In this document: positions 25,818-32,679 of the stretch, one piece after another
How positions within the stretch are numbered: the first letter of the stretch is position 1
Layout: the number at the start of each line of letters is the position of its first letter
Assembly (NCBI GenBank): GCA_944387225.1
Contig: CALXDY010000087.1
Location: 1 to 58,136, forward strand
DNA length: 58,136 nucleotides
Reading direction: 5' to 3'
Source of the DNA: an uncultured Oscillospiraceae bacterium
Lineage (GTDB): Bacteria; Bacillota; Clostridia; Oscillospirales; Oscillospiraceae
The notes under the pieces: generated by a model
What the model was told of the DNA's origin: nothing
The model's input: only the letters and a program-made list of their open reading frames with translations
The model's database searches: none
Translations under genes and position numbers: made by a program

Positions 25818-26384
25818 ATGAAACGGACCTTTGACACAGAGAAGAAGCTGTATACCCTGGCCCTGCTGGTGCAGGATATTCCCGGCGTGCTCAGCCAGGT
25901 GGCTCGCCTGTTCTCCCGGAAGGGATACAACATCGAGTCCATCGTCTCCGGCGAGAGCAGCCAGCCCGGCATGACCCGGATTACCATTGTCATTCAGGGA
26001 GACGAGCTGATGGTCAATCAGATTGCCGCCCAGTGCCGCAAGCTGATCCCCGTCCAGGTGGTGAAGATTCTGGAGGAGGACACCTCCATCCAGCGGGAGT
26101 TTGCCATGATCAAGGTCATGGCGGTGGACCGCAACACCCGGGACGAGGTGATCCAGATGGCCAATATCTTCCGGGCCAACATCATCGACGTCAGCCGGGA
26201 GACCCTGACGGTGGCCGTGTTCGGGGATAAGAGCAAGACCTCCGCCTTCATCAAGTTGATGGGGGACTTTGGAATTCTGGAGATGGCCAAAACCGGAACC
26301 CTGGCCATTGAGCGGGGACGCAGTGCCCTGTGCGATGACAACAAACTCCGAGAGGAGTACAATTACGGCAAAAACGTGCTGTAA
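25818..26384 (+). CDS. ilvN: Acetolactate synthase small subunit, second copy
   Basis: This is the second regulatory subunit, 188 residues, with ACT domain YTLALLVQDIPGVLSQVARLFSRKGYNIESI and ALS C-terminus LMGDFGILEMAKTGTLAIERG. It has about 20 extra C-terminal residues (RSALCDDNKLREEYNYGKNVL) compared with the first copy. It follows its large subunit by 12 bases. The gene order BN-BN suggests two independent holoenzymes with possibly different inhibition patterns. Confidence 0.94.
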   Translation: MKRTFDTEKKLYTLALLVQDIPGVLSQVARLFSRKGYNIESIVSGESSQPGMTRITIVIQGDELMVNQIAAQCRKLIPVQVVKILEEDTSIQREFAMIKVMAVDRNTRDEVIQMANIFRANIIDVSRETLTVAVFGDKSKTSAFIKLMGDFGILEMAKTGTLAIERGRSALCDDNKLREEYNYGKNVL

Positions 26385-26468
26385 TCCATACCTGTCCACT
26401 ACGCGGACAACCGTCCGCCTGGAATACGACCGCTTCGGCGGCCACAATATAAAAGGAGTGTATTTCCC

Positions 26469-27386
26469 ATGGCAAAGATGTATTACGCGAAGGACTGTGA
26501 TATCAACTACCTCAATGGCAAGAAGATTGCCATCATCGGCTATGGCTCCCAGGGCCATGCCCACGCCCTGAACCTGAAGGATTCCGGCTGCGACGTGTGT
26601 GTGGGCCTGCGGGCCGGCTCCAAGAACTGGGCCAACGCTGAGCAGGCTGGTCTGAAGGTCATGACCATCGCCGACGCCGCCAAGTGGGGCGACATCGTGA
26701 TGATCCTGGTCAACGACGAGGTCCAGGCCGACGTGTATAAGAAGGACATCGCCCCCAAGGGCCCCGGCCACACCGTCCGCAGCCAGTATGTGGCTGGCAA
26801 GGGTGTGCCCTGCCTCATCGCTGTGGAGCAGAACGCCACCGGCGATGCTTATAAGCTGGCTCTGGCCTATGCTGCCGGCATCGGCGGCGCCCGCGGCGGC
26901 GTGATGGAGACCACCTTCCAGGATGAGACCGAGACCGACCTGTTCGGCGAGCAGGCTGTCCTGTGCGGCGGTGTTGTGGAGCTGATGAAGCTGGGCTTCG
27001 AGACTCTGGTAGAGGCCGGTTACGCTCCCGAGAACGCCTACTTCGAGTGCATCCACGAGATGAAGCTGATCATCGACCTGATCAACAAGGGCGGCGTGGC
27101 CATGATGAACTACTCCATCTCCGACACTGCCGAGTACGGCGAGTATGTGTCCGGTCCCCGCATCCTGCCCTATGAGGAGACCAAGAAGAACATGAAGGCT
27201 GTCCTCACCGACATCCAGGACGGCGTGTTCGCCGGCAAGTGGATCGCCGAGAACAAGAACGGCCGCACCTTCTTCAACGCCAAGCGTGCCCAGCTGGCCA
27301 AGCACCAGATGGAGACCGTGGGCGCCGAGCTGCGGAAGAACATGCTCTGGGGCGACGACACCGATCCCGACACCGCTTCCAACTGA
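26469..27386 (+). CDS. ilvC: Ketol-acid reductoisomerase with an internal deletion
   Basis: KARI converts acetolactate to dihydroxyvalerate with NADPH and Mg2+. The Rossmann start [19 protein letters not shown], the knotted C-terminal domain and the Mg-binding [17 protein letters not shown] are present. However, the protein is 305 residues, whereas class I enzymes are about 330-340. The text runs VYKKDIAP directly into [12 protein letters not shown]. About 34 residues normally lie there, including the strictly conserved AHGFNIHFGQIVPP with the active-site histidine. The junction is at 26748-26759. The reading frame is preserved, so this is a clean in-frame loss or an assembly error. Catalysis is not expected as written. 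Confidence 0.9.
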   Translation: MAKMYYAKDCDINYLNGKKIAIIGYGSQGHAHALNLKDSGCDVCVGLRAGSKNWANAEQAGLKVMTIADAAKWGDIVMILVNDEVQADVYKKDIAPKGPGHTVRSQYVAGKGVPCLIAVEQNATGDAYKLALAYAAGIGGARGGVMETTFQDETETDLFGEQAVLCGGVVELMKLGFETLVEAGYAPENAYFECIHEMKLIIDLINKGGVAMMNYSISDTAEYGEYVSGPRILPYEETKKNMKAVLTDIQDGVFAGKWIAENKNGRTFFNAKRAQLAKHQMETVGAELRKNMLWGDDTDPDTASN

Positions 27387-27396
27387 TTGAGATGAG

Positions 27397-27436
27397 AAAA
27401 AGCTGTGGAGAATCTTCGGATTCTCCACAGCTTTTT
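27397..27436. terminator. Bidirectional terminator after ilvC
   Basis: A perfect 18-bp stem runs from 27397 to 27414, AAAAGCTGTGGAGAATC and its complement around a TTCG loop, with TTTTT and GTTTTTT following. The A-run on the other side lets it also end the convergent DHHW gene. Confidence 0.93.
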
Positions 27437-27460
27437 GTTTTTTGTAAAACTGTGCCGCCG

Positions 27461-28588
27461 TTACCGGCTGATGACAAACATGTTGTCCTCGGACACGAAG
27501 TTGGAGATGCTGTACAGCACCACCGCCTGGTCGATCTGGTTGTCCGCCACATATTGGGTGACGCTGTTCAGATTCATCCGGGGATCGAAGAGGTGGATCT
27601 CGGAAAAGTTCTGGGTTAGGAAGGGCGCCAGGCTGTCGGAGTAGGAGTCCCGGATCAGCAGCAGCTTGGGAGCGTCGGTGTTCTGGGTCTTGATGACGCA
27701 CAGGGGCTGGTTGCCGCCCAGGAAGGAGGAATATTTATCCTTCACATCCAGGTAGCTGTCCACGTACAAGGTGCTGTCCACCGGGAGCCCGTCGGGATAG
27801 GCGGTGACGGTGAGCCCCTCCCCGGAAATGTACCGGTCAATGTGGTCGGGAGCCACCCAGCGTACTCCGGAGGTGGAGAAGATGGTGCCGTAAAAGTCCT
27901 CCGACACGGTGACCTTGCCTGCCTCGTCCAGGGGGAAGGCCTCCAGACCCATGGCCTCCATCAGAGCGGTGTAGCCGTAGTAGGCACCCAGGCTGGTCCA
28001 GTGGTGGTCGGTGCGGTAGTAGACCTCCTCCCCGCTGTGGGCGGAGAGTGCGGCATACATATCCACGGTGTGGGTCTGCACCTTGTTATACATATCCTCA
28101 ATGATGGCCGTCTCATCGGCGGTGGGAGCTCCCGCGGGCAGACGGTCGGCCCAGATGCAGGAGGAAGAGGGAATCAGGCCGAAGTAGACGGGGATGTCCA
28201 GGTTGTCCACCATCTGATTGACAAAGCCGATGTTCTTGTCCAGCTTGTCCTGGTCGGGCTGATCCAGACGGTTGAGCAGGGTGTCCTCCTTGCCGAAGTA
28301 GACACCGTTGTTCTCCTGCTTGCCGCTGAGCCGCTCGCTCCAGGCCTTCAGGCCCACCCAGAAGTCCCGGCCCACGACGTGGTCGTTGACGAATTTTTCT
28401 GCCTGGGTCATGAAGCTGCCGTCGGAGAGCGTCTCCAGAGACAGTTCGGGCGCTTTGCTGAGGTACCGGTTTTCCAGGGGGGAGAATTCCTCCTCCGGGG
28501 CGGTAAAGCACCGGTACAGAGTGCCGGCGGAGATCCCGCCCACAAACAGCACAAACAGTGCCGTCAGAGCCAGAGATTGCTTTTTCAT
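27461..28588 (-). CDS. DHHW-family (AlgJ/AlgX-like) extracytoplasmic protein
   Basis: This family has an SGNH-hydrolase-like fold and works with an MBOAT membrane acyltransferase to O-acetylate surface polysaccharide. The 375 residues begin with a membrane anchor (about 5-25), then FSPLENRYLSKAPELS typical of the family. The defining YRTDHHWTSLGAYYGYTALMEAMG is near residue 190 and the nucleophile-region LLIRDSYSDSLAPFL near 320. It starts 13 bases after the MBOAT stop, so the two genes form an operon. The acyl group and polymer are not determined. Confidence 0.88.
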   Translation of the reverse strand: MKKQSLALTALFVLFVGGISAGTLYRCFTAPEEEFSPLENRYLSKAPELSLETLSDGSFMTQAEKFVNDHVVGRDFWVGLKAWSERLSGKQENNGVYFGKEDTLLNRLDQPDQDKLDKNIGFVNQMVDNLDIPVYFGLIPSSSCIWADRLPAGAPTADETAIIEDMYNKVQTHTVDMYAALSAHSGEEVYYRTDHHWTSLGAYYGYTALMEAMGLEAFPLDEAGKVTVSEDFYGTIFSTSGVRWVAPDHIDRYISGEGLTVTAYPDGLPVDSTLYVDSYLDVKDKYSSFLGGNQPLCVIKTQNTDAPKLLLIRDSYSDSLAPFLTQNFSEIHLFDPRMNLNSVTQYVADNQIDQAVVLYSISNFVSEDNMFVISR

Positions 28589-28601
28589 GGATTGCCCTCC
28601 T

Positions 28602-30005
28602 TTAGAAGCGGAAATAGAGGAAGGGGTTGTAGGTTCCGTCCACCAGATAGGCGGTGCACACCACCATCACTGCGACCACCAGCGTCAGACTGACGGCACA
28701 GGCGGCCTTGGGTGACAGCTTTCGATAGACCGTCACGCCCAGGGGGGTGGAGGCCACGGCGGCCACACACAGGATGGGCAGGTAGCTGGTCAGGTAGTAG
28801 CCAAAGGCGGAATCGGTCAGGGGTGCGCCGGACAGGCCGAACATCACCCGCAGGTAGGCGCCCAGGTGGCTGAAATCTTCAATGGCGAAGATGGTCCAGC
28901 TTACCAGAACCAGGAACAGGGTGTAGATGTGAGCGATTACACCGGGTACTTTCTTTAGGAAATTCAACAGGAAGAACTTCTCAATCATCAGCAGGGCCCA
29001 GAAATACAGGCCCCACAGCAGGAAGTTCCAGCTGGCTCCGTGCCAGATGCCGGTGGCAGCCCACACGATGAACAGGTTGAATCCCATCCGGCCCTTGGAG
29101 CAGCGGTTGCCGCCCAGGGGGAAATACAGATACTCCCGGAACCAGGTGGACAGGGAGATGTGCCACCGCCGCCAGAACTCCGTAATGCTTTTGGAGATGT
29201 ACGGGTAATTGAAGTTGGGCAAAAACTCAAAGCCCAGCATCCGTCCCAGGCCCACGGCCATGTCGGAGTAGCCGGAGAAGTCAAAGTACAGCTGGAGAGA
29301 GAAGGCGATTACCCCCAGCCAGGCGCCCGCCACGGTGAGGTCGCCCACGGCCATGGCCTTGTAGCTGTCCCAGAGCATACCCACGTTGTTGGCGATGAGC
29401 AGCTTCTTGGCCAGACCCACCATGAAGATCTGCACGCCGGAGCCGAACTTGTCCACCGTGGTCTCCCGGCTGTCGATCTGATCCCCCAGATCCTTGTACT
29501 TGATGATGGGACCGGCAATCAGCTGGGGGAAAAGGGTGACGAAGGTGCCGAAGTTGACGATGGAGCGCTGGGCACGGGTGTCTCCCCGGTAGACGTCAAT
29601 GGTATAGCTCATGGTCTGGAAGGTGTAGAAGGAGATACCGATGGGCAGGTGAATGTTCAGCACCGGCATAAAGGTCAGACCCACAGACTGGAGAGAACCG
29701 GCCAGGAAGTCCCAGTATTTGAAGAACAGCAGCAGCGCCAGGTTAAAAATAACGGAGGAGGCTACCGCCATCCGGGCGCCTTTGTCGTTGCCCCGGCTTT
29801 TGCACCGTTCCACCAGCAGACCGTGGGTATAGTCGATGGCGGTGGAGAGGAACATAATCGCTACATACTGCTGCTCTCCCCAGTAGTAGAAGACCAGGGA
29901 GGCCAGAAGGACCACAACATTTCTCAGCTTCCGGGGCACCAGATAGTAGACCAGCATGGTGAACACCAGGAAGAGGAACAGGAATACGGGGGTGGAGAAA
30001 ACCAT
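28602..30005 (-). CDS. MBOAT-family O-acyltransferase (AlgI-like)
   Basis: This polytopic membrane protein of 467 residues carries acyl groups across the membrane for polysaccharide or lipid modification. The AlgI pattern is clear: YTFQTMSYTIDVYRGDT, FPQLIAGPIIKYKDLGDQ, FDFSGYSDMAVGLGRMLGFEFLPNFNYPY and the catalytic-histidine region TGIWHGASWNFLLWGLYF. The partner DHHW protein lies directly downstream. Upstream, on the same strand, sit two DUF4358 lipoproteins. CTCC on the plus strand marks a GGAG ribosome site before the ATG. Confidence 0.93.
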   Translation of the reverse strand: MVFSTPVFLFLFLVFTMLVYYLVPRKLRNVVVLLASLVFYYWGEQQYVAIMFLSTAIDYTHGLLVERCKSRGNDKGARMAVASSVIFNLALLLFFKYWDFLAGSLQSVGLTFMPVLNIHLPIGISFYTFQTMSYTIDVYRGDTRAQRSIVNFGTFVTLFPQLIAGPIIKYKDLGDQIDSRETTVDKFGSGVQIFMVGLAKKLLIANNVGMLWDSYKAMAVGDLTVAGAWLGVIAFSLQLYFDFSGYSDMAVGLGRMLGFEFLPNFNYPYISKSITEFWRRWHISLSTWFREYLYFPLGGNRCSKGRMGFNLFIVWAATGIWHGASWNFLLWGLYFWALLMIEKFFLLNFLKKVPGVIAHIYTLFLVLVSWTIFAIEDFSHLGAYLRVMFGLSGAPLTDSAFGYYLTSYLPILCVAAVASTPLGVTVYRKLSPKAACAVSLTLVVAVMVVCTAYLVDGTYNPFLYFRF

Positions 30006-30038
30006 AGATCTGCCTCCTTGGAAGGGTAAAGATTTTGA

Positions 30039-30069
30039 TCCGGCGGACGGGAAGCTGCCGTCCGCCGGA
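30039..30069 (-). terminator. Hairpin between DUF4358 gene and MBOAT gene
   Basis: A 12-bp stem, TCCGGCGGACGG against CCGTCCGCCGGA, lies after the DUF4358 stop. The U-tract on the minus strand is poor (ATCAAAATCTTT), so partial read-through into the MBOAT operon is plausible. Confidence 0.6.
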
Positions 30070-30075
30070 GCGGGC

Positions 30076-30588
30076 TTAGAACTGGGCGTCGAAGTCGGCG
30101 GCGATGTCGTCGCAGCTCTCGCTGACCACCAGCATCACATAGCCGTCGTGGGTGACAATCCGGGAGCACTCGTCCCAGATTCGGGTGGACTCAGGGTACA
30201 TGGCGCCGCCGGGGCCGTTGCCGTCGCCCACCATGTAGTCGACGCGGGCCTGGAGGATCTCCTCCGCCTTCCCGGCGTCGCCGGCGTCAGACAGCTGGAT
30301 CAGGGCCAGCTCACCGTTGCTCATGGACATCATGCTTACATATACGACACACTGCTCCAGGGACAGGTCGGACAAACCGGGGTAGTAGCTGTCCAGCAGG
30401 GCCTCGTCAGCCAGCATCAGGCTGGGCAGCTCGTAGGAGGACTGTACCGTCTCCGCAAAGGCGGTGAGATCCACCTGCTTGCCGGGATCGGCAGAGCCGG
30501 AGGAGCCGGAGTCATTGGAGCCGCAGCCGGCCAGAAGGGTCAGGGACAGGGCGCCGGCCAAAAGAACAGAAAAGATGGGGTGTTTCAT
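30076..30588 (-). CDS. DUF4358 lipoprotein, shorter paralogue
   Basis: The 170-residue protein has a lipoprotein signal peptide with lipobox LLAGC at about residue 22. A short Gly/Ser linker follows, then one DUF4358 domain (VDLTAFAETVQSSYELPSLM to the C-terminus) with the conserved DYMVGDGNGPGGAMYPESTRIWDECSRIV stretch. Function is unknown. It closely matches the C-terminal half of the next gene upstream, so the pair arose by duplication. Its position beside an MBOAT/DHHW operon suggests a link to surface-polymer modification. Confidence 0.82.
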   Translation of the reverse strand: MKHPIFSVLLAGALSLTLLAGCGSNDSGSSGSADPGKQVDLTAFAETVQSSYELPSLMLADEALLDSYYPGLSDLSLEQCVVYVSMMSMSNGELALIQLSDAGDAGKAEEILQARVDYMVGDGNGPGGAMYPESTRIWDECSRIVTHDGYVMLVVSESCDDIAADFDAQF

Positions 30589-30798
30589 AGTGTGTGATAC
30601 TCCATTTCATTCAAAGTCATGAAGCCGGATCCTTCCGGGTTCACAGGCTTAGACGGAGAAACGGGCAAAAGGTTCCCGGAACGAAGAAACTTTTCCCGGT
30701 ATATGCTCCGGTTTGGCCGGAACTAGCATGCCCAAAGCCCAAATATTATATCAGCTTGCCCATTGGAATACCAGCCCAAGGAGAGAAAAAAGCCGAAA

Positions 30799-30826
30799 AA
30801 AGCGGACGGGAATTTCCCGCCCGCTT
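30799..30826 (-). terminator. Terminator of the longer DUF4358 gene
   Basis: AAAGCGGACGGG pairs with CCCGCCCGCTTT (one mismatch). On the minus strand it is followed shortly by TTTTTTCGGCTTTTTTC. Confidence 0.75.
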
Positions 30827-30838
30827 TGTGCTGCGCCC

Positions 30839-31849
30839 TTAGAACAGGGCGTTGAAATCGCTGACAATGCTGTCGCAGTCCTCACCCACCACCATCATCA
30901 CGTAGTTGCCGTTGGACACGATCCGGGAGCACTCATCCCAGATCCGGGTGGGTTCGGGGTACCAGGCGCCGCCGGGGCCGTTGCCATCGCCTACCATGTA
31001 GTCGATGCGGGCCTGGAAGATGGCCTTCACCTTATCCACATCAGAGGAATTCTTCACTTCCACCAGGGCAAGCTCACCGTTATTCATGGTCATGGCGTTG
31101 ACATACACCCCGTTCTGGTTCAGGGAGATAGCGCTGAGGCCGGCATAGAACTGGTCCATCAGCACCTGATCCGCCAGGGTCAAGGAGGGCATCTGGTAGC
31201 TGGACTGCACGGTCTCGTAGAAGGCGGCCAGATCCACCGTGGTGGAACCGGACTCAGCACCAGAGCCGGAGCTGGAGGAACCGGAACCGGAGCTGGAAGA
31301 GCCGGAGCCGGAATCGGGCTTCTCCGTCTCAAACTTGCAGCGCACCACGCAAGTGGCGGTCAGGTCGCCGGCGGTGACGGTGACCTTGGCAGTGCCGGGG
31401 GCCACAGCGGTGATCTTACCGGAGTCGTCCACGGTAGCGACCTTCTCGTTGCCGGACTGATAGGTCACCTTGGTGCCCTGAGGCAGACCGGTAACGGTGG
31501 CCTTCAGAGTGTAGGAGGCGCTGGCCTGGAACAGCGTGAAGTCGGTGGAGCTGAGGGACAGGGCGGGCTTGGCCTCAGGCTTCTGGCCGTCCGTCTCCTC
31601 CTGATCCCCGTTATCCTGAGAAGAGGAACTGCTGCCATCGGGGGTGGAGCTGCTGCCGTCCGGAGTGGACACGCTGCCGTCGGGGGTGGAGCTGCTGCCG
31701 TCCGGGGTGGAGATGTCTTCGGAGGAGCTGCTCTGGCTGCCGGTATTCTCGCTGCCGGACTGAGAGCTGCCGGACTGGCTTCCGCAGCCAGCCAGCAGGG
31801 ACAGAGACAGGGCCAGCGCCGCGATCATGGTATACGTACGATGCTTCAT
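30839..31849 (-). CDS. Lipoprotein with Ser-rich repeats, Ig-like (BIG2) domain and DUF4358
   Basis: The 336 residues run as follows. A signal peptide ends in lipobox LLAGC. A low-complexity stalk (about 25-80) contains four STPDGS heptads. A bacterial Ig-like BIG2 domain (about 95-175) shows GTKVTYQSGNEKVATVDDSGKITAVAPGTAKVTV. A second Ser/Gly linker precedes a C-terminal DUF4358 domain (about 205-336). The stalk and Ig domain look like a cell-wall-spanning extension holding the DUF4358 domain outward, absent from the shorter paralogue. Function is unknown. Confidence 0.85.
   Translation of the reverse strand: MKHRTYTMIAALALSLSLLAGCGSQSGSSQSGSENTGSQSSSSEDISTPDGSSSTPDGSVSTPDGSSSTPDGSSSSSQDNGDQEETDGQKPEAKPALSLSSTDFTLFQASASYTLKATVTGLPQGTKVTYQSGNEKVATVDDSGKITAVAPGTAKVTVTAGDLTATCVVRCKFETEKPDSGSGSSSSGSGSSSSGSGAESGSTTVDLAAFYETVQSSYQMPSLTLADQVLMDQFYAGLSAISLNQNGVYVNAMTMNNGELALVEVKNSSDVDKVKAIFQARIDYMVGDGNGPGGAWYPEPTRIWDECSRIVSNGNYVMMVVGEDCDSIVSDFNALF
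31633..31707 (-). repeat. 21-base coding repeat (STPDGS heptads)
   Basis: Four near-identical 21-base units encode the STPDGS[S/V] heptads in the stalk of the longer DUF4358 lipoprotein. Such in-frame repeats can change number by slippage, altering stalk length. Confidence 0.8.
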
Positions 31850-31969
31850 AGTGAATTCTCCTTTTTCTGTTGATGGAAGGGGGGATGGGAGGCGTCCATC
31901 CCATCAATTCAATGACTTAGACGGGAGCGGACCGGAAAAAGTTCCCCCCTGCTGAAAAAATTTTTTTCC

Positions 31970-31998
31970 TTGACAGATAGGTAACCCGGGTATATCAT
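31970..31998 (+). promoter_or_regulatory. Sigma-A promoter of the metal-efflux operon
   Basis: A perfect TTGACA and TATCAT are 17 bases apart. Confidence 0.85.
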
Positions 31999-32001
31999 GA
32001 A

Positions 32002-32023
32002 TATATGAACAAGTGCTCATACG
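32002..32023 (+). promoter_or_regulatory. Putative ArsR/CadC-type operator
   Basis: An inverted repeat TATGA-N8-TCATA overlaps the expected transcription start, just before the ArsR-family gene. It resembles the AT-rich dyads bound by SmtB/CadC repressors. Metal binding would release the repressor. Confidence 0.6.
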
Positions 32024-32047
32024 ATAATATGGGAAAGGGAGGATGAA

Positions 32048-32416
32048 ATGGAACAGGAACAGGATCTGGATCTGTGCTGTCAGGAGGAGCAGGTACACAC
32101 CGGGGCCTTGGAGCGGGTTCGGGAGCTGATGCCCAGGGACGAAACCCTTTATGATCTGGCGGAGCTGTTTAAGATCTTTGGGGACAGTACCCGGGTAAAG
32201 ATGCTCTACGCTCTGTTGGAAGGGGAACTGTGTGTGTGTGACCTGGCAAGCCTGATGGAGGTCAGCCAATCGGCGGTGTCCCACCAGCTGCGGGTGCTCA
32301 AGGCAAGCAAGCTGGTAAAATTCCGGCGGGAAGGACGCACGGTGTATTACTCCCTGGCGGATGAACACGTGCTCAGTATCCTCAGCCAGGGGATGGAGCA
32401 CATTATGGAAGAATGA
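32048..32416 (+). CDS. ArsR/SmtB-family metal-sensing repressor (CadC-like)
   Basis: This is a winged-helix dimeric repressor of 122 residues. The ELCVCDLASLMEVSQSAVSHQLRVLKASKLVKFRREGR segment holds the helix-turn-helix, with the Cys pair CVC at the alpha3 site. An N-terminal CC pair (residues 12-13) is available as further ligands, as in Cd/Pb/Zn-sensing CadC proteins. It is the first gene of an operon with an HMA protein and a P-type ATPase, so it likely represses its own operon until thiophilic metal accumulates. Confidence 0.9.
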   Translation: MEQEQDLDLCCQEEQVHTGALERVRELMPRDETLYDLAELFKIFGDSTRVKMLYALLEGELCVCDLASLMEVSQSAVSHQLRVLKASKLVKFRREGRTVYYSLADEHVLSILSQGMEHIMEE

Positions 32417-32435
32417 ATGGAAAGGATGAGTGACC

Positions 32436-32657
32436 ATGAAAAAGAGTTTTGTGCTGATGGATCTGGAATGCGCCCACTGTGCGGCGAAGATGGAGCAGGC
32501 GATCGCCCGGCTGGAGGGCGTCAATCAGGTATCGGTGAATTTCCTGGCCCAGCGCCTGACGCTGGACGCCCAGGACGACAAATTTGCCGCCCTGGTGGAA
32601 GAGGCGGGAAAAATCTGCAAGAAAATTGAGCCGGATTGCCGTCTGGTGGTGAAATAA
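32436..32657 (+). CDS. Free-standing heavy-metal-associated (HMA) domain protein
   Basis: The 73-residue ferredoxin-like HMA domain has the metal-binding loop LECAHCAAKMEQAI, matching the CANCAAKME form found at the N-terminus of Cd/Zn ATPases rather than the CuZ form. Here the domain is encoded as a separate small protein just before the pump, which itself lacks an HMA domain. It probably hands metal to the pump. The ATG has AAGGA nine bases upstream. Confidence 0.88.
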   Translation: MKKSFVLMDLECAHCAAKMEQAIARLEGVNQVSVNFLAQRLTLDAQDDKFAALVEEAGKICKKIEPDCRLVVK

Positions 32658-32679
32658 GTTCGGAAGGGGCTTGCGGGGC

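Noticed and set aside
24129..27701. A minus-strand open frame of about 1190 codons opposite the ilv operon
   Set aside because: It is antisense to five well-identified genes, is His/Gln/Gly-rich and low in diversity, and has no homology-like motifs. In GC-rich sequence the complement of coding DNA often lacks stops.
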